The notes under the pieces were generated by a model. The model was not told the DNA's origin. It saw only the letters and a list, made by a program, of their open reading frames with translations, and did not search any database. From JBGSMF01 sp964651475 (lineage in GTDB: Bacteria > Chloroflexota > Anaerolineae > Fen-1058): DNA of 31,742 bases. Each line of letters opens with the position of its first letter. The stretch's first letter is position 1. The DNA lies in the NCBI GenBank assembly GCA_964651475.1, contig CAZYXV010000043.1:1-31742 (forward strand), in the 5' to 3' direction. Shown piece by piece: positions 7,810 through 17,500 of the stretch. The position numbers were made by a program, and so were the translations under genes.

Positions 7810-8589
7810 TCACTTTCCGTGCCGCTCCGCATCGCCCAACAAGACGCGCTCCAGGAATTGGCGCGTGTTCTCGTGAGCCGGCCGGGTGAAAATAACCTCG
7901 GGCGGGCTGTCTTCGACAATGACGCCGCCATCCATGAATACCACCCGGTCGGCCACCTCGCGCGCAAAGCCCATCTCGTGAGTGACGACGATCATCGTCG
8001 TGCCTTCCTCGGCCAGCTCTTTCATCACCGTCAGCACCTCGCCGATCAACTCGGGGTCCAGCGCGCTGGTCGGCTCGTCAAACAACATGACGGCCGGCTC
8101 CATCGTCAGCGCGCGGGCAATCGCCACCCGCTGCTGCTGCCCGCCGGAAAGCCGCGCGGGATATTCGTCCCGCTTTTCCATCAGTCCAACCTTGGCCAGG
8201 AATTCTTCGCCAATCGCGATGGCCTTGTCTCGCTCCATACCTTTGACCGTGACCGGCGCTTCGATGATATTTTGGATCACGCTCATGTGGGGGAATAGAT
8301 TAAAACTCTGAAACACCATGCCGGCCGAGATACGAATCTGGCGAATCTTTTCCCGGCGTTCCGGGCCGCGCTCGCCCGCCGAAACGGCGATGTGATTCAC
8401 CTCGATCTCGCCGGCGGTAGGCTCTTCCAGAAAATTGATGCAGCGCAACAAGGTGCTTTTGCCCGACCCGCTGCGGCCGATGATGCACACGACCTCGCGC
8501 GGGAACACCTCAAACGAAATATCGCGCAAAACGTGCAAGCGGCCAAAGCACTTGTGCAGATTGCGGACACGTACAATTGGTTCAGCCAT
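7810..8589 (-). CDS. Polar amino-acid ABC transporter ATP-binding protein
   Basis: A 259-residue ATPase of the GlnQ/HisP type that drives import of a polar amino acid. All motifs are present: Walker A GRSGSGKST (38-46), Q-loop Gln94, signature LSGGQQQR (147-154), Walker B VMLFDEP (168-173) with catalytic Glu172, and the switch His in VVTHEMGF. Its length is normal for the family. The start codon overlaps the permease stop by one base (TGATG), so the two are translationally coupled. It works on the cytoplasmic side with the permease and lipoprotein encoded just upstream. Confidence 0.95.
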   Translation of the reverse strand: MAEPIVRVRNLHKCFGRLHVLRDISFEVFPREVVCIIGRSGSGKSTLLRCINFLEEPTAGEIEVNHIAVSAGERGPERREKIRQIRISAGMVFQSFNLFPHMSVIQNIIEAPVTVKGMERDKAIAIGEEFLAKVGLMEKRDEYPARLSGGQQQRVAIARALTMEPAVMLFDEPTSALDPELIGEVLTVMKELAEEGTTMIVVTHEMGFAREVADRVVFMDGGVIVEDSPPEVIFTRPAHENTRQFLERVLLGDAERHGK

Positions 8590-9515
8590 CAGCGATCTCC
8601 TCGCGCCATACGGGTCTCAAGTTTAGATTGGAAATATTGCAAAATGATCGTCATGATCCAATAAAACACCGCGGCCAAAACCAGCGTCTCGAAATTGCGA
8701 AAGTTTTGCCGGCCCACTTTGTTGGCGCGGAACAATAGCTCCCACACGCTCATCACGTACACCATCGAACTATCTTTGGTCATCGTGATAAAGTCGTTGC
8801 CAATGGGGGGAATCACCACGCGCAGCGCCTGGGGCAGGATGACGCGCTGCATCATCTGCCGCTGAGTCATTCCCAGCGCCATGGCCGCCTCGGTTTGACC
8901 TTTGCTGATAGATTGAATCCCGGCCCGAAACGTCTCCGTCATGTACGCGCCGTAACACACGCCCAGGGCCAAGATGCCAGCCGGCACTGGCGCGATGATA
9001 ATGCCATCCGGGAACAAGAGGGGGATTTTGATCTGGGGCAGCGCCAGGAACCACATGAATATCTGCACCAGGAGCGGCACGCCCCGGAACAGCGAAACGT
9101 AAAAAGTAGCCGGCCCAAAAAAAATCGGGTTCTTGCTGAGGCGTCCCAGCGCGCCAAACAGGGCCAGGACGACGGACAATGCGATAGAGGCCACGGACAA
9201 GAACAGCGTCATGGGAATGCCGCCGATGATAAAAGGCGCCCACCCACTCCACATGATCGCGACCGCCCCCAGGTGCACCATGCCGCTGGGAATGCGTTCC
9301 GGTGGCGTGCACACCTTGTCGCCGCTCGCCACACACAGGTCGAATAGAAAAGCCCGGTCAAATTGAGTGAACGTAAAGAACGCGAGAATCAGGAGGAATA
9401 TGACGACAAAGACAGCCGCCACCCAACTGTTAAAGACAGATTGTTGGCGGGCCAGGCGCGTCACCTCGTGTTCGGCCAGTTCGTCGCGAGGCGTAGAAGG
9501 AGCCAGTGCGCTCAT
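8589..9515 (-). CDS. Polar amino-acid ABC transporter permease (HisM/GlnP type)
   Basis: A 308-residue inner-membrane permease. The start MSALAPST was chosen because GAGAGG lies six bases upstream; the alternative upstream start is a TTG without that support. A cytoplasmic N-terminal tail is followed by a first TM helix (near WVAAVFVVIFLLILAFF), an external loop of about 60 residues with two cysteines, and then the usual permease core. The EAA loop that docks on the ATPase is clear (GQTEAAMALGMTQRQM followed by LPQALRVVIPP). The core is longer than a minimal GlnP because of the N-terminal helix and loop, an arrangement also seen in other amino-acid permeases. Confidence 0.93.
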   Translation of the reverse strand: MSALAPSTPRDELAEHEVTRLARQQSVFNSWVAAVFVVIFLLILAFFTFTQFDRAFLFDLCVASGDKVCTPPERIPSGMVHLGAVAIMWSGWAPFIIGGIPMTLFLSVASIALSVVLALFGALGRLSKNPIFFGPATFYVSLFRGVPLLVQIFMWFLALPQIKIPLLFPDGIIIAPVPAGILALGVCYGAYMTETFRAGIQSISKGQTEAAMALGMTQRQMMQRVILPQALRVVIPPIGNDFITMTKDSSMVYVMSVWELLFRANKVGRQNFRNFETLVLAAVFYWIMTIILQYFQSKLETRMARGDR

Positions 9516-9537
9516 GGTTAACCTCTCTCGTAAAGTA

Positions 9538-9570
9538 AGCAAGTAGGCAAGGAGTGCTTGCCTACTTGCT
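9538..9570. terminator. Intercistronic perfect hairpin between binding-protein and permease genes
   Basis: AGCAAGTAGGCAAG (9538-9551) pairs perfectly with CTTGCCTACTTGCT (9557-9570) around a 5-nt loop. It lies between the lipoprotein stop and the permease start on the minus strand. No long T-run follows, so it is more likely a partial terminator or a 3'-end stabiliser that raises binding-protein mRNA over permease mRNA, as known in other periplasmic binding protein operons. Confidence 0.7.
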
Positions 9571-9580
9571 CATTTTCTAT

Positions 9581-10438
9581 CTACTTTTTCTTGGTGAGAT
9601 CAATCCCGTACCACTTGATCGAGAGCTTGGTGAGCGTGCCGTCCTGGTGCATCGCGTCGAAAATCTTGGAAACCTCTGCAATCAACGTCTCGCTGCCAGC
9701 CTGGCCGAGGTCTGCGGCAGCCGCCAGGGCCTCGTAATAAACCGGGTCGCCCACTTTGACAATCGGCGCGCCGGCCTTGATGCCTTCTTCTACGGTAGGC
9801 GCGGCCGTCAACACGCCCTGAAATTCTTTGCGGCCCGCCTGCAAGGCCTGTATGCATTCTTGATCGGTCGAGAAGGTATACACTTTGACGCCGGTGAGCT
9901 GCTTGACGATTTTCTCGTCTTCCAGCACGAGCTGGCCATTCAGGTAGCTATCGTAAGTGGTCGAAGCACCCACGCAAACCGTCTTGCCGACAAAGTCATC
10001 TACCGACGTAAAGCCGGCGTCAGCGGGCGCGGCGAATTGCGCCGGGGTGTAATAGTACGGCGTGCTGAAGCGCAGCGCCTTTTTGCGATCTGGCGTGATC
10101 GTCATCGAGCCGATGGACAGATCCCAACGCCCGCCCCAGTTGCCAGACGTGATGAGGTCCCAGTCGGGTGTCGTAAATTCAGCTTTGACCCCCATGCGCT
10201 TGGCGACTTCTTTGGCTACGTCAATATCAAAGCCGTCCAATTCGCCTTTGTCGTTGAGAAAACTTTGTGGGGCATAGTTTGGATCGGTCGAGATCTTGAG
10301 CGCGCCGCGGGTTTTAACCTGGCTGAGCAAATCGTTCGCCTTGGCGCCTCCGCCGCACGCGCTGAGTGCCATGCTCAATACCGCCAACAGTGCGGCGGCC
10401 CACATAATACGTCGTGAATAGTGTCCTATCATCGTCAT
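9581..10438 (-). CDS. Amino-acid ABC transporter substrate-binding lipoprotein
   Basis: A 285-residue family-3 solute-binding protein. The signal peptide ends in a lipobox LSAC with the lipidated Cys28. The mature part shows the family's usual features: GALKISTDPNYAPQSF at the start, then GFDIDVAKEVAKRMG, and WDLSIGSMTITPDRKK. It captures a polar amino acid outside and delivers it to the permease encoded next. The start is preceded by AAGGAG at somewhat long spacing; a second in-frame ATG two codons on is an alternative. It is first in its operon. The specific amino acid cannot be read from the sequence. Confidence 0.94.
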   Translation of the reverse strand: MTMIGHYSRRIMWAAALLAVLSMALSACGGGAKANDLLSQVKTRGALKISTDPNYAPQSFLNDKGELDGFDIDVAKEVAKRMGVKAEFTTPDWDLITSGNWGGRWDLSIGSMTITPDRKKALRFSTPYYYTPAQFAAPADAGFTSVDDFVGKTVCVGASTTYDSYLNGQLVLEDEKIVKQLTGVKVYTFSTDQECIQALQAGRKEFQGVLTAAPTVEEGIKAGAPIVKVGDPVYYEALAAAADLGQAGSETLIAEVSKIFDAMHQDGTLTKLSIKWYGIDLTKKK

Positions 10439-10740
10439 CGCGGGTATTCTCCTTTTCTGAACTGGATTATGTGAGGAACAAGAGGAACAAACGAACGAGC
10501 GGACAAGTTATCCAATGTGGTTTGTCAATAAACATCCCCCCTTTTACACAAGGAATGTGATACACGCTCGCAAGTTATGATACCACAAAACCCCGCATAA
10601 AGATAGTGGAAATCGCAACATTTTCAATAGCTCTTTAGAACTAACATCACTGTCCAGACGGGTCATGGACGCTGGCAAGGGCGCGATATATAATACCCTG
10701 TGATATTGTTCACGTTCTATACTTTACACCTGAGGATGGA
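10439..10740. other. Divergent intergenic region
   Basis: This AT-richer spacer separates the transporter operon (minus) from hdrA (plus). It holds the putative hdrA promoter and a tandem 9-mer duplication GAGGAACAA x2 (10473-10490). A TTGACA on the minus strand (10523-10528) has no convincing -10 at normal spacing. No other gene is seen. Confidence 0.5.
10666..10694 (+). promoter_or_regulatory. Putative sigma-70-type promoter of hdrA-mvhD
   Basis: TGGACG (10666-10671) and a perfect TATAAT (10689-10694) are separated by 17 bp. The predicted transcription start is about 40 bases before the hdrA ATG. The -35 matches four of six consensus bases. Confidence 0.5.
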
Positions 10741-13700
10741 ATGGACGAGTGGGGATTCAGTTTCAATAAACCAGCTTGCACGGTCTTGGTCGTAGGCGGC
10801 GGCGTGGGCGGCCAACGCGCCGCGATTGACCTGGCCGAAGCGGGCTTGAACGTTATCGTGGTAGAAATGACGCCCGGACTGGGCGGGCGCGTGGCCCAGT
10901 TAGGGTTCATGTTTCCCACGCACGACTGTGTATTGTGCCGGGGCACTTCGGATCATGGCTATGGCTGCACTCGGCCAACGATTTCGCCCGCGTTTTCCGA
11001 TCACAACGCGCACCCCAATATCATGGTGCTTACCAACACCGAGGTGATGCGTGTAACTGGTCAGGCCGGCGATTTCACCGTCCGCTTGAAAACCACCCCG
11101 CGCTACGTAGATCCCAAGCGGTGCACCAACTGCGCCCTGTGCGAAGCCGTCTGCCCGGTGGTCGCTCCAAGCGGCTTTCAGGGCGGCCTGAGCATGCGCA
11201 AGGCGATTTACAAATCCGCGCCCCGCTCACAGCCCAACGCTTACGTGGTAGATCGCGCGCGCTGCGAGCCGGGCTGCCGCCGCTGCGAGGCAGTGTGCCC
11301 AACCGGCGCCGTTCACCTGGACGAACAACCCATTGAACAAATAATCCACGTGGGCGCCATTATCCTGGCGGCTGGCTATCGCCTGTTCAATCCGCAGGAG
11401 GCCGAAGAATTTGGCTTTGGGCGCTATCGCAACGTTATCACCTCGATGCAGTACGAGCGGCTGGCGTCGCGCTCTGGCCCTACCGAGGGCAAGGTGCTGC
11501 GCATTACGGATGGGCAGCCGCCGCAGCGCGTGGCCTGGTTGCAGTGCGTGGGGAGCCGCACGCAAGACCATCCCTATTGCTCTACGATTTGCTGCATGTA
11601 TGCCACAAAACAAGCCATGCTCACCAAGCAGCGCCTGGGGCAAGACGTGGAAGCGCGCATCTTTGCCATGGACGAACGCGCCTTTAGCAAAGAGTTTAAC
11701 GCCTATTTCGACCAGGCCAAAAGCCTGGGTGTGCAATACACGCGCTGCCGCGTGTCTGGCTTGCGCGAAGATCCCCAAACGCACGACCTGCTCGTGCGCT
11801 ATGTGCCTGAAGGTGAAAAGGCGCCGGTCGAGGAGCGTTTCGGCATGGTCGTCTTGTCGGTCGGCACTGAACCGCCGCCGGAGGCCAAGACGCTGGCGCA
11901 GGCCATGGGCATTGAGCTTAACCCGTTTGGCTTTTGCCTGACCGACAAGTTCATGCCGCTGGAAACCAGCCAGCCGGGCGTGTACGTGTGCGGCACGTTC
12001 AGTTCGCCCAAAGAAATCGCCGAGACCATTATTGACGCTGCCGGCGCCGCTGGCACTGTGATGCAGCTCATGCACGACGCGCTCAATACGTCACCCTCTC
12101 AACGCGAGTATCCCTTCCTGGCTAAAGGCGACTTTTGCCCGGAGCGCGACGTGAGCGGCGAGCCGGTGCGCACGGGCGTATTTGTATGCCGCTGCGAGCC
12201 GACTATCGAAGGCGTGGTAGATACGGCGGCAGTCACCGAATACGCCGCCCGCCTGCCGGGCGTGGCCTGGGCGCAGCAAATTGATTACGCGTGCTTCCCC
12301 GAAGCGCAATGCCTCATCCACAAAACGATTGAGCAAAAGAACTTGAATCGCGTGGTGGTGGCCGGGTGCAGCCACCGGACGCACGAGGCCTTGTACCAGC
12401 GCATCGTCCGCCAGGCAGGGCTAAACCCGTATTTGTTGGAGATGGTCAACCTGCGCGAGCAGTGCGCGTGGGTCCACATCGAACAGCCGGAACAAGCCAC
12501 GCGCAAAGCCAAAGAATTGGTGCGCATGGCGGCCGCACACGTTTCGGCCCGGCTGCCAGTGCGCAAGGATATATTGCCCATGACGCCTCGGGCGCTCGTC
12601 ATCGGCGGTGGTGTGGCCGGCATGACGGCGGCGCTCGTGATCGCCGACGCCGGCTACGACGTGACGCTGGTCGAGCGCGACGAAGCGCTGGGCGGCAACT
12701 TGCGCCACATCTATTACGTGGCCGAAGGGCAAAATCCGCAGCGCCTGCTGCGTGACCTGGTCAACCGCGTGCGCGGCCACGAACGGATTGACGTGTTCAC
12801 GCGCGCCCAGGTCCTTGAACACAAGGGCAGCGTGGGACAGTTTCACAGTGTTATCCAGGTTAGCGATAGAACCTATGCCATTGACCATGGTGTAACCATC
12901 GTCGCCACCGGCGGGCAGCAGAGCCACGATGGACGTTATTTGCTTGGGCAGCACAAGCGCGTGATCGAACAGCAAGTGCTAGAAGATATTATCGCCCACC
13001 GCCCCGAAGACATCACCGCTATGAAACAGGTGGTAATGATTCAGTGCGTGCGGCCCGAAGGCGCGTTAGAATATTGCAGTCGCATCTGCTGCACCAACAC
13101 CGTCAAGAACTCGATCCGCATCAAGCTGTTGAATCCCGAATGCCAGGTGATTGTGTTGTACAAGGACGTCATCACCTACGGTTTCCGCGAGCAATATTAC
13201 ACCGAGGCCCGCAAGCGCGGCGTGATTTTTATCCGCTACACTGACGAGACGAGGCCGCGCGTCGTGCCCGATCCCCAATCGCCTGACCGCCTGGAGGTAC
13301 GGGTGTGGGAACCTATGCTCAAGCGCGAACTGACGCTGAACCCGGATCTGCTGGCGCTTTCGATGGCGATTGTGCCCAGCGATGGCGCCGCCGAGCTGGC
13401 AGACATGTTGCACGTGCCGCTTTCTTCAGAGGGATTTTATATGGAGGCGCATCTCAAGATGCGCCCCATGGATTTTATGACCGAGGGCATTTTCGTGGCC
13501 GGCATGGCGCACTATCCCAAGTTCATCGAAGAAGCGGTGGCCAACGCCCAGGCCGCCGCCGGCCGCGCGCTGACCTTGCTTTCCAAGTCCACCATGTACG
13601 TGGGCGGGGCCATCGCCGTGGTGGATCCAGACAAGTGCGTCGGCTGCCTGACGTGCGTGCGCACCTGCCCGTTCGAGATTCCGCAGGTGCGGCCCGATCA

Positions 13701-13869
13701 CACCGGCGTGGGGCATATTGTCGGCGCCGCGTGGATCGATCCCTCTTTGTGCCAGGGCTGCGGCACCTGCACGGCGGAGTGTCCCGCTTCGGCCATTCAG
13801 CTGGCAAACTATCAAGATGCGCAAATACTGGGCGTGCCCAACTGGATGGGCGCGTGGCAAACAACCTAG
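10741..13869 (+). CDS. hdrA: Double-length HdrA-like FAD/iron-sulfur protein
   Basis: A 1042-residue flavin and Fe-S protein of the heterodisulfide reductase subunit A family, about 1.6 times the usual HdrA. Half 1 has an FAD motif GGGVGG (19-24), the HdrA cysteines DCVLC (62-66), and two 4Fe-4S sites (Cys128/131/134/138 and Cys175/179/182/186). Half 2 opens with the HdrA N-terminal domain (FVCRC near 481), has a second FAD motif GGGVAG (622-627), and ends with two ferredoxin sites (Cys966/969/972/976 and Cys1004/1007/1010/1014). Both halves carry the QCV...YCSxxCC motif (near 269-285 and 769-784), so they are related. Family members use FAD to split or merge electron pairs. mvhD follows, but no HdrB/HdrC partner is here. 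GAGGA precedes the ATG. Confidence 0.92.
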   Translation: MDEWGFSFNKPACTVLVVGGGVGGQRAAIDLAEAGLNVIVVEMTPGLGGRVAQLGFMFPTHDCVLCRGTSDHGYGCTRPTISPAFSDHNAHPNIMVLTNTEVMRVTGQAGDFTVRLKTTPRYVDPKRCTNCALCEAVCPVVAPSGFQGGLSMRKAIYKSAPRSQPNAYVVDRARCEPGCRRCEAVCPTGAVHLDEQPIEQIIHVGAIILAAGYRLFNPQEAEEFGFGRYRNVITSMQYERLASRSGPTEGKVLRITDGQPPQRVAWLQCVGSRTQDHPYCSTICCMYATKQAMLTKQRLGQDVEARIFAMDERAFSKEFNAYFDQAKSLGVQYTRCRVSGLREDPQTHDLLVRYVPEGEKAPVEERFGMVVLSVGTEPPPEAKTLAQAMGIELNPFGFCLTDKFMPLETSQPGVYVCGTFSSPKEIAETIIDAAGAAGTVMQLMHDALNTSPSQREYPFLAKGDFCPERDVSGEPVRTGVFVCRCEPTIEGVVDTAAVTEYAARLPGVAWAQQIDYACFPEAQCLIHKTIEQKNLNRVVVAGCSHRTHEALYQRIVRQAGLNPYLLEMVNLREQCAWVHIEQPEQATRKAKELVRMAAAHVSARLPVRKDILPMTPRALVIGGGVAGMTAALVIADAGYDVTLVERDEALGGNLRHIYYVAEGQNPQRLLRDLVNRVRGHERIDVFTRAQVLEHKGSVGQFHSVIQVSDRTYAIDHGVTIVATGGQQSHDGRYLLGQHKRVIEQQVLEDIIAHRPEDITAMKQVVMIQCVRPEGALEYCSRICCTNTVKNSIRIKLLNPECQVIVLYKDVITYGFREQYYTEARKRGVIFIRYTDETRPRVVPDPQSPDRLEVRVWEPMLKRELTLNPDLLALSMAIVPSDGAAELADMLHVPLSSEGFYMEAHLKMRPMDFMTEGIFVAGMAHYPKFIEEAVANAQAAAGRALTLLSKSTMYVGGAIAVVDPDKCVGCLTCVRTCPFEIPQVRPDHTGVGHIVGAAWIDPSLCQGCGTCTAECPASAIQLANYQDAQILGVPNWMGAWQTT

Positions 13870-13891
13870 GTTGCGTTTACGAGGAAACAAC

Positions 13892-14305
13892 GTGAGCGAC
13901 AATGGATTCGAACCCGAGATCACCGGCTTTATGTGCATCTACTGCGCCTACATGGCCGCCGACACAGCCGGCAGTTTGCGTATGCAGTACCCGGCCAACG
14001 TCAAGCTCATCAAGCTGCCCTGCACCGGCAAAACCGATATTCGCTACATTCTAAAAGCGTTCGAGGAAGGCGCGGACGGCGTGTACGTTGTGGCCTGCCC
14101 GATTGGCAACTGCCATCACGTGCGGGGCAACGAGCGCGCTCTGCGCCGTGTGAACAAGGCTAAAGCGATTCTGGATCAAGTGGGATTGGGCGGCCAACGC
14201 CTGGAAATATACTTTATGTCCGGCGGGCAAGGCGAGACGTTCGCCCAGGCCGCGCGCGAGATGACCGAGCGCATCAAAGCACTGGGGCCTAACCCGCTCA
14301 AATAA
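13892..14305 (+). CDS. mvhD: MvhD/FlpD-family [2Fe-2S] electron-transfer protein
   Basis: A 137-residue protein of the MvhD/FlpD family, which passes electrons between a donor (hydrogenase or formate dehydrogenase in methanogens) and HdrA. The typical cysteines are visible: Cys15 and Cys18 (CIYC), Cys44 (LPCTGK), and Cys69 and Cys74 (ACPIGNC, followed by HH). The start is a GTG with GAGGA seven bases upstream; longer readings would overlap hdrA and lack a ribosome-binding site. It lies 22 bp behind hdrA and surely belongs to the same operon. Because no hydrogenase subunit is nearby, its electron donor must be encoded elsewhere or differ from the methanogen case (inference). Confidence 0.93.
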   Translation: MSDNGFEPEITGFMCIYCAYMAADTAGSLRMQYPANVKLIKLPCTGKTDIRYILKAFEEGADGVYVVACPIGNCHHVRGNERALRRVNKAKAILDQVGLGGQRLEIYFMSGGQGETFAQAAREMTERIKALGPNPLK

Positions 14306-14307
14306 AA

Positions 14308-14336
14308 CTTTTCGCAGGTTCGTGACCTACGAAAAG
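14308..14336 (-). terminator. Intrinsic terminator for minus-strand transcription
   Basis: CTTTTCG-C-AGGT pairs with ACCT-A-CGAAAAG around a TCGTG loop, an 11-bp stem with one mismatch. On the minus strand it is followed by TTTTATTT, the pattern of a factor-independent terminator for the large secreted protein gene. On the plus strand no T-run follows. Confidence 0.6.
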
Positions 14337-14349
14337 CTGAACTGGACGA

Positions 14350-14388
14350 CAGAACGACCCGGATGAATAAACCATCCGGGTCGTTCTG
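14350..14388. terminator. Perfect 16-bp hairpin between convergent genes
   Basis: The left arm (14350-14365, beginning CAGAACGACC) pairs perfectly with the right arm (14373-14388) across a 7-nt AATAAAC loop. There is no T-run on either side. Placed between mvhD and the convergent secreted-protein gene, it probably stops or trims transcripts from both directions. Confidence 0.6.
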
Positions 14389-14420
14389 CTCAGAGCCTGT
14401 TTCCCGCGAGATCTGTCAGC

Positions 14421-14491
14421 CTGTCGGAGAGGAGGCTGGCATCCTATGCCAGCCCCGCCAACGCACAGGGATGCGTCGGCCACTCCGACAG
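14421..14491. repeat. Nested inverted repeats downstream of the secreted-protein gene
   Basis: An outer pair CTGTCGGAG (14421-14429) and CTCCGACAG (14483-14491) encloses an inner hairpin GGCTGGCAT/ATGCCAGCC (14434-14454, 3-nt loop). This could fold into a branched RNA at the 3' end of the minus-strand transcript, or be a short palindromic repeat element. Confidence 0.55.
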
Positions 14492-14501
14492 CCGGCCAGG
14501 C

Positions 14502-17500
14502 CTAGAGATTTCTAAGCAGGACCGGCAAAAAGACCTCGTAGCCAAAGATCTGGGTCGTCCACGCGCCGCAGCTTGCGCCGTCGCCCTTGCACTGGCGCAC
14601 GCGCCAGTAGAACAGGTTTCCCTTGGTCAAGGCGGTCGGTTTTACAGGCGGTATATACGTGGTGTTAAAGGTTTTGTAAGTGTTGAGGTTTGGCCCCGGC
14701 GAGAACTGGTCCGTCAAATCCACCTGAAGCTCGTAATAGGCCGCGCCTTCCGACCTGGCCCACTTGAACACAAATGGATTGGTGATCGAGCCGCCCCGCA
14801 GAGGAGACACCGGCCGGACGAGCGGATAAACGATGGTGAACGAGCTGGCGCTGCCCGAGACATCCGCGCTGAGATAATCGTCCCCATCCGCTGTCTGGAC
14901 CTGCCAGGTGTAAAAACCTTCTTTAAGCGTATTGAGTGGCGCGTGAGTCGTGTTAAAAGTATACAAAGGAAAATCTTTGACAACCGTGGTGCCGCCTTCT
15001 TTGACTGTCAACAGATAGCCTTTTGAGCCCTGGGCAGAAGTCCAACTCAGTGTGGGCGTCTGCGCCGTGTACGAGATGGTGCCGCTGACGACCAGCGGCG
15101 TGACGATTGGATCCACTGGCGAAAACATGGACTTGGAAAACACAAAGGGCTGGCTATAAGGGAGCTGTATAGCGCGCACATTTGCCGATACATCCCAATA
15201 GTACAAGGGGTTGTCTTCGAACGTATCCATGTGAGGGATGTAATACGAATTGGAGTACGAAAACGGCATGATGTTCGGCGTCCACCCTTCTTGTAAAATA
15301 TTCTTGGGTTTGTAGATATTTGAAAAGCCATAGTCGGTTGCCACGCGCCCGCGATAGGTTCCAAGCCGAGTTGGGCCGCTGGCACTCCACACATCATCCA
15401 TGGTGCGCCACATCATCAGCGGCGTCTGGCGCATCACATGGTTGCCTTCCACCACCTGGGCCGGCGGCAGCACCGGCGCGGGCGCCTGGCTGTGCGCCAC
15501 AAACTGGGAGAGATAGGTATTGGGATCGCCGGGCAGCGCATCCGGCACCGCGTCTGCCACCGCGCCGCCTGAAGAGGTGAACACGCTAAACGCGATGCTG
15601 GCCGGGTTCAGCACTGTCGTGCGCGCCAGGCGCAATTCGGCCAGTTGAACCGCCGAGTCGTAGTAGGCCTTGCTGTTCAGGAACGAAAATAGCCGCCCCG
15701 CGTCCCACGAACTAGAGGCCGGCAGCCAAGCGTAGAGCGTAGGTGTAAAGACGGTTGTAGCATTATTAAAAGTCGCCACAATCGCATAGTCGGGGCGATG
15801 CGGCAACGCGGCGGTGATTCCGCTCATACCGGGCGGGCTGGATGCGCCCACACCGTCGGCGTGGTTAGTATCCATCAAAATAACGTATGTCACCGCAGTG
15901 CTGCCGGGCTGAGCGCCAAAGCTGATTAACAAGTTGTCTTTGTCTGAAGCAAAGTACAAATCCCCCACTTCGAGCGTTGAATCAGGCGCATCGCTCATCG
16001 AATCTGTGGCCAACAAGGCTTTGGCCGGCAAGGGCTTGACCTGGCCAGACGGTTGATCGAATACCATGCGCAGCGGCGCGGACACCATAAAGCGGTAGGG
16101 GGTGCTGTAGGCGCCAAACTGGGCGCTGCCCACGTTATAGGCCCGCACGCGCCAATAGTACGTTCCCCACCCCAGCTGGCAATCGCCGAGCGCGCCAAAA
16201 GTGGGCGGGCAATAATCCAGCGGCGTATAGTTGGTGAACAGAGTGTCGGTTTCGTCCACCACCTCCTCAAAATTCGGGTCGCGCGCAATTTGCACGTGAT
16301 ACGAGGTGGCGTCTTGCACCGGCATCCACTCGAGCAGCGGGAACGCATCCACGCTATCGTAGCCATAGGTGTTGCCGTCCGGCGCCGGCCTGTAATCAGG
16401 GCGCAATAGTTGGGGCGGCTGCGAAAAGGGCGTGCTGCCGCCAAGCCGCGTCACGTCTATGCGCGCCTTCCAATCCTGGCTCCACGTCGCGCCATTATCG
16501 CCCGACACTCGCCATACAAAAATGCCCTGCGTGATGGGCACGCTCGTCGTCGGCACGGCGCTGGTGTTGTGCGTGTGCACCACCCACAGCGGGTTGAGAA
16601 AGTTGGGATCAACCACCGGATCGGTCACCTGGAGAATGTACTCGGTGGCGTTGTACTCGTGATCCCACATAAAGGTCGGCACGGCAACGGTGCGGTCTTC
16701 AAAGTTGCCCTGGTTGATGGACGGATCGTAATAGTACGGCGGATAAAACAAGCTGGGAATGGTGGGAGTGTACGAGCCGGTGGTAAACTGGAAGGTAAGG
16801 TTTGGGGTTTCACTCGTCCACTGCCCATAGTAGCCTGTCTTGCACTCGACCATACACGCGCGCACGCGCCAGTAATAGGTCGAGTTTGGCTTCAGATCCC
16901 AGTTCTGAGCCAGCTTGTAATTCCAGAATGTATTGGGCGTAGCATCGCCTCCAGAGAGTTTGACCTTTTGCAAGCCTTCCGTGCAGCCGGGGTCCGGGCA
17001 CACTTGCAATTCGTAGCGGGCCGCGCCCTCGACCGGCGTCCAGCTAAACAACGGCATGCCCACATTCGTGGCATTGTTCACCGGCGTGAGCGGCACCGGC
17101 CGGCGGTCCAACTCTGTATCGGCCTGGTAATAACTCCAACGGATGCGAAAACGGGGACAATCCGTCGTCACCCCGGCCGTGCAGCTCCAATCGCCTGAAG
17201 CGCCGCCGTTGGCGTTGAGCGCATTATTGGCAAACGCGTACGCCCGCACGCGCCAATAATAATCGGTATCATTGGACAAGGGCGCCAGACCCGTAGTGGC
17301 AAACGTCGTTTGGCGCGTGAACGCAGTGTACGAGGTCCCAAACGCCGTCGAGGTGCTGACCTGGATTTCGTAAAACGATGCGCCTGGCACGGCCATCCAC
17401 TCAAACACCGGGTTAAATTCCAAAAACTCGTTCGGGCCGGCGTTGGGCGGCGAAACAGGCAGCGGACTCTTGCCCCAATGCCGGGTGAAGGACCACGTAG

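Noticed and set aside
10500..10528. Promoter of the ABC transporter operon at a minus-strand TTGACA
   Set aside because: No acceptable -10 hexamer lies at 16-18 bp spacing.
10540..10580. CRP/FNR-like site TGTGA...TCGCA
   Set aside because: The spacing is 7 rather than 6 and the second half-site is imperfect; chance is likely.
11227..12075. Minus-strand open frame inside hdrA
   Set aside because: It is a shadow of the well-supported hdrA reading frame with no motif of its own.
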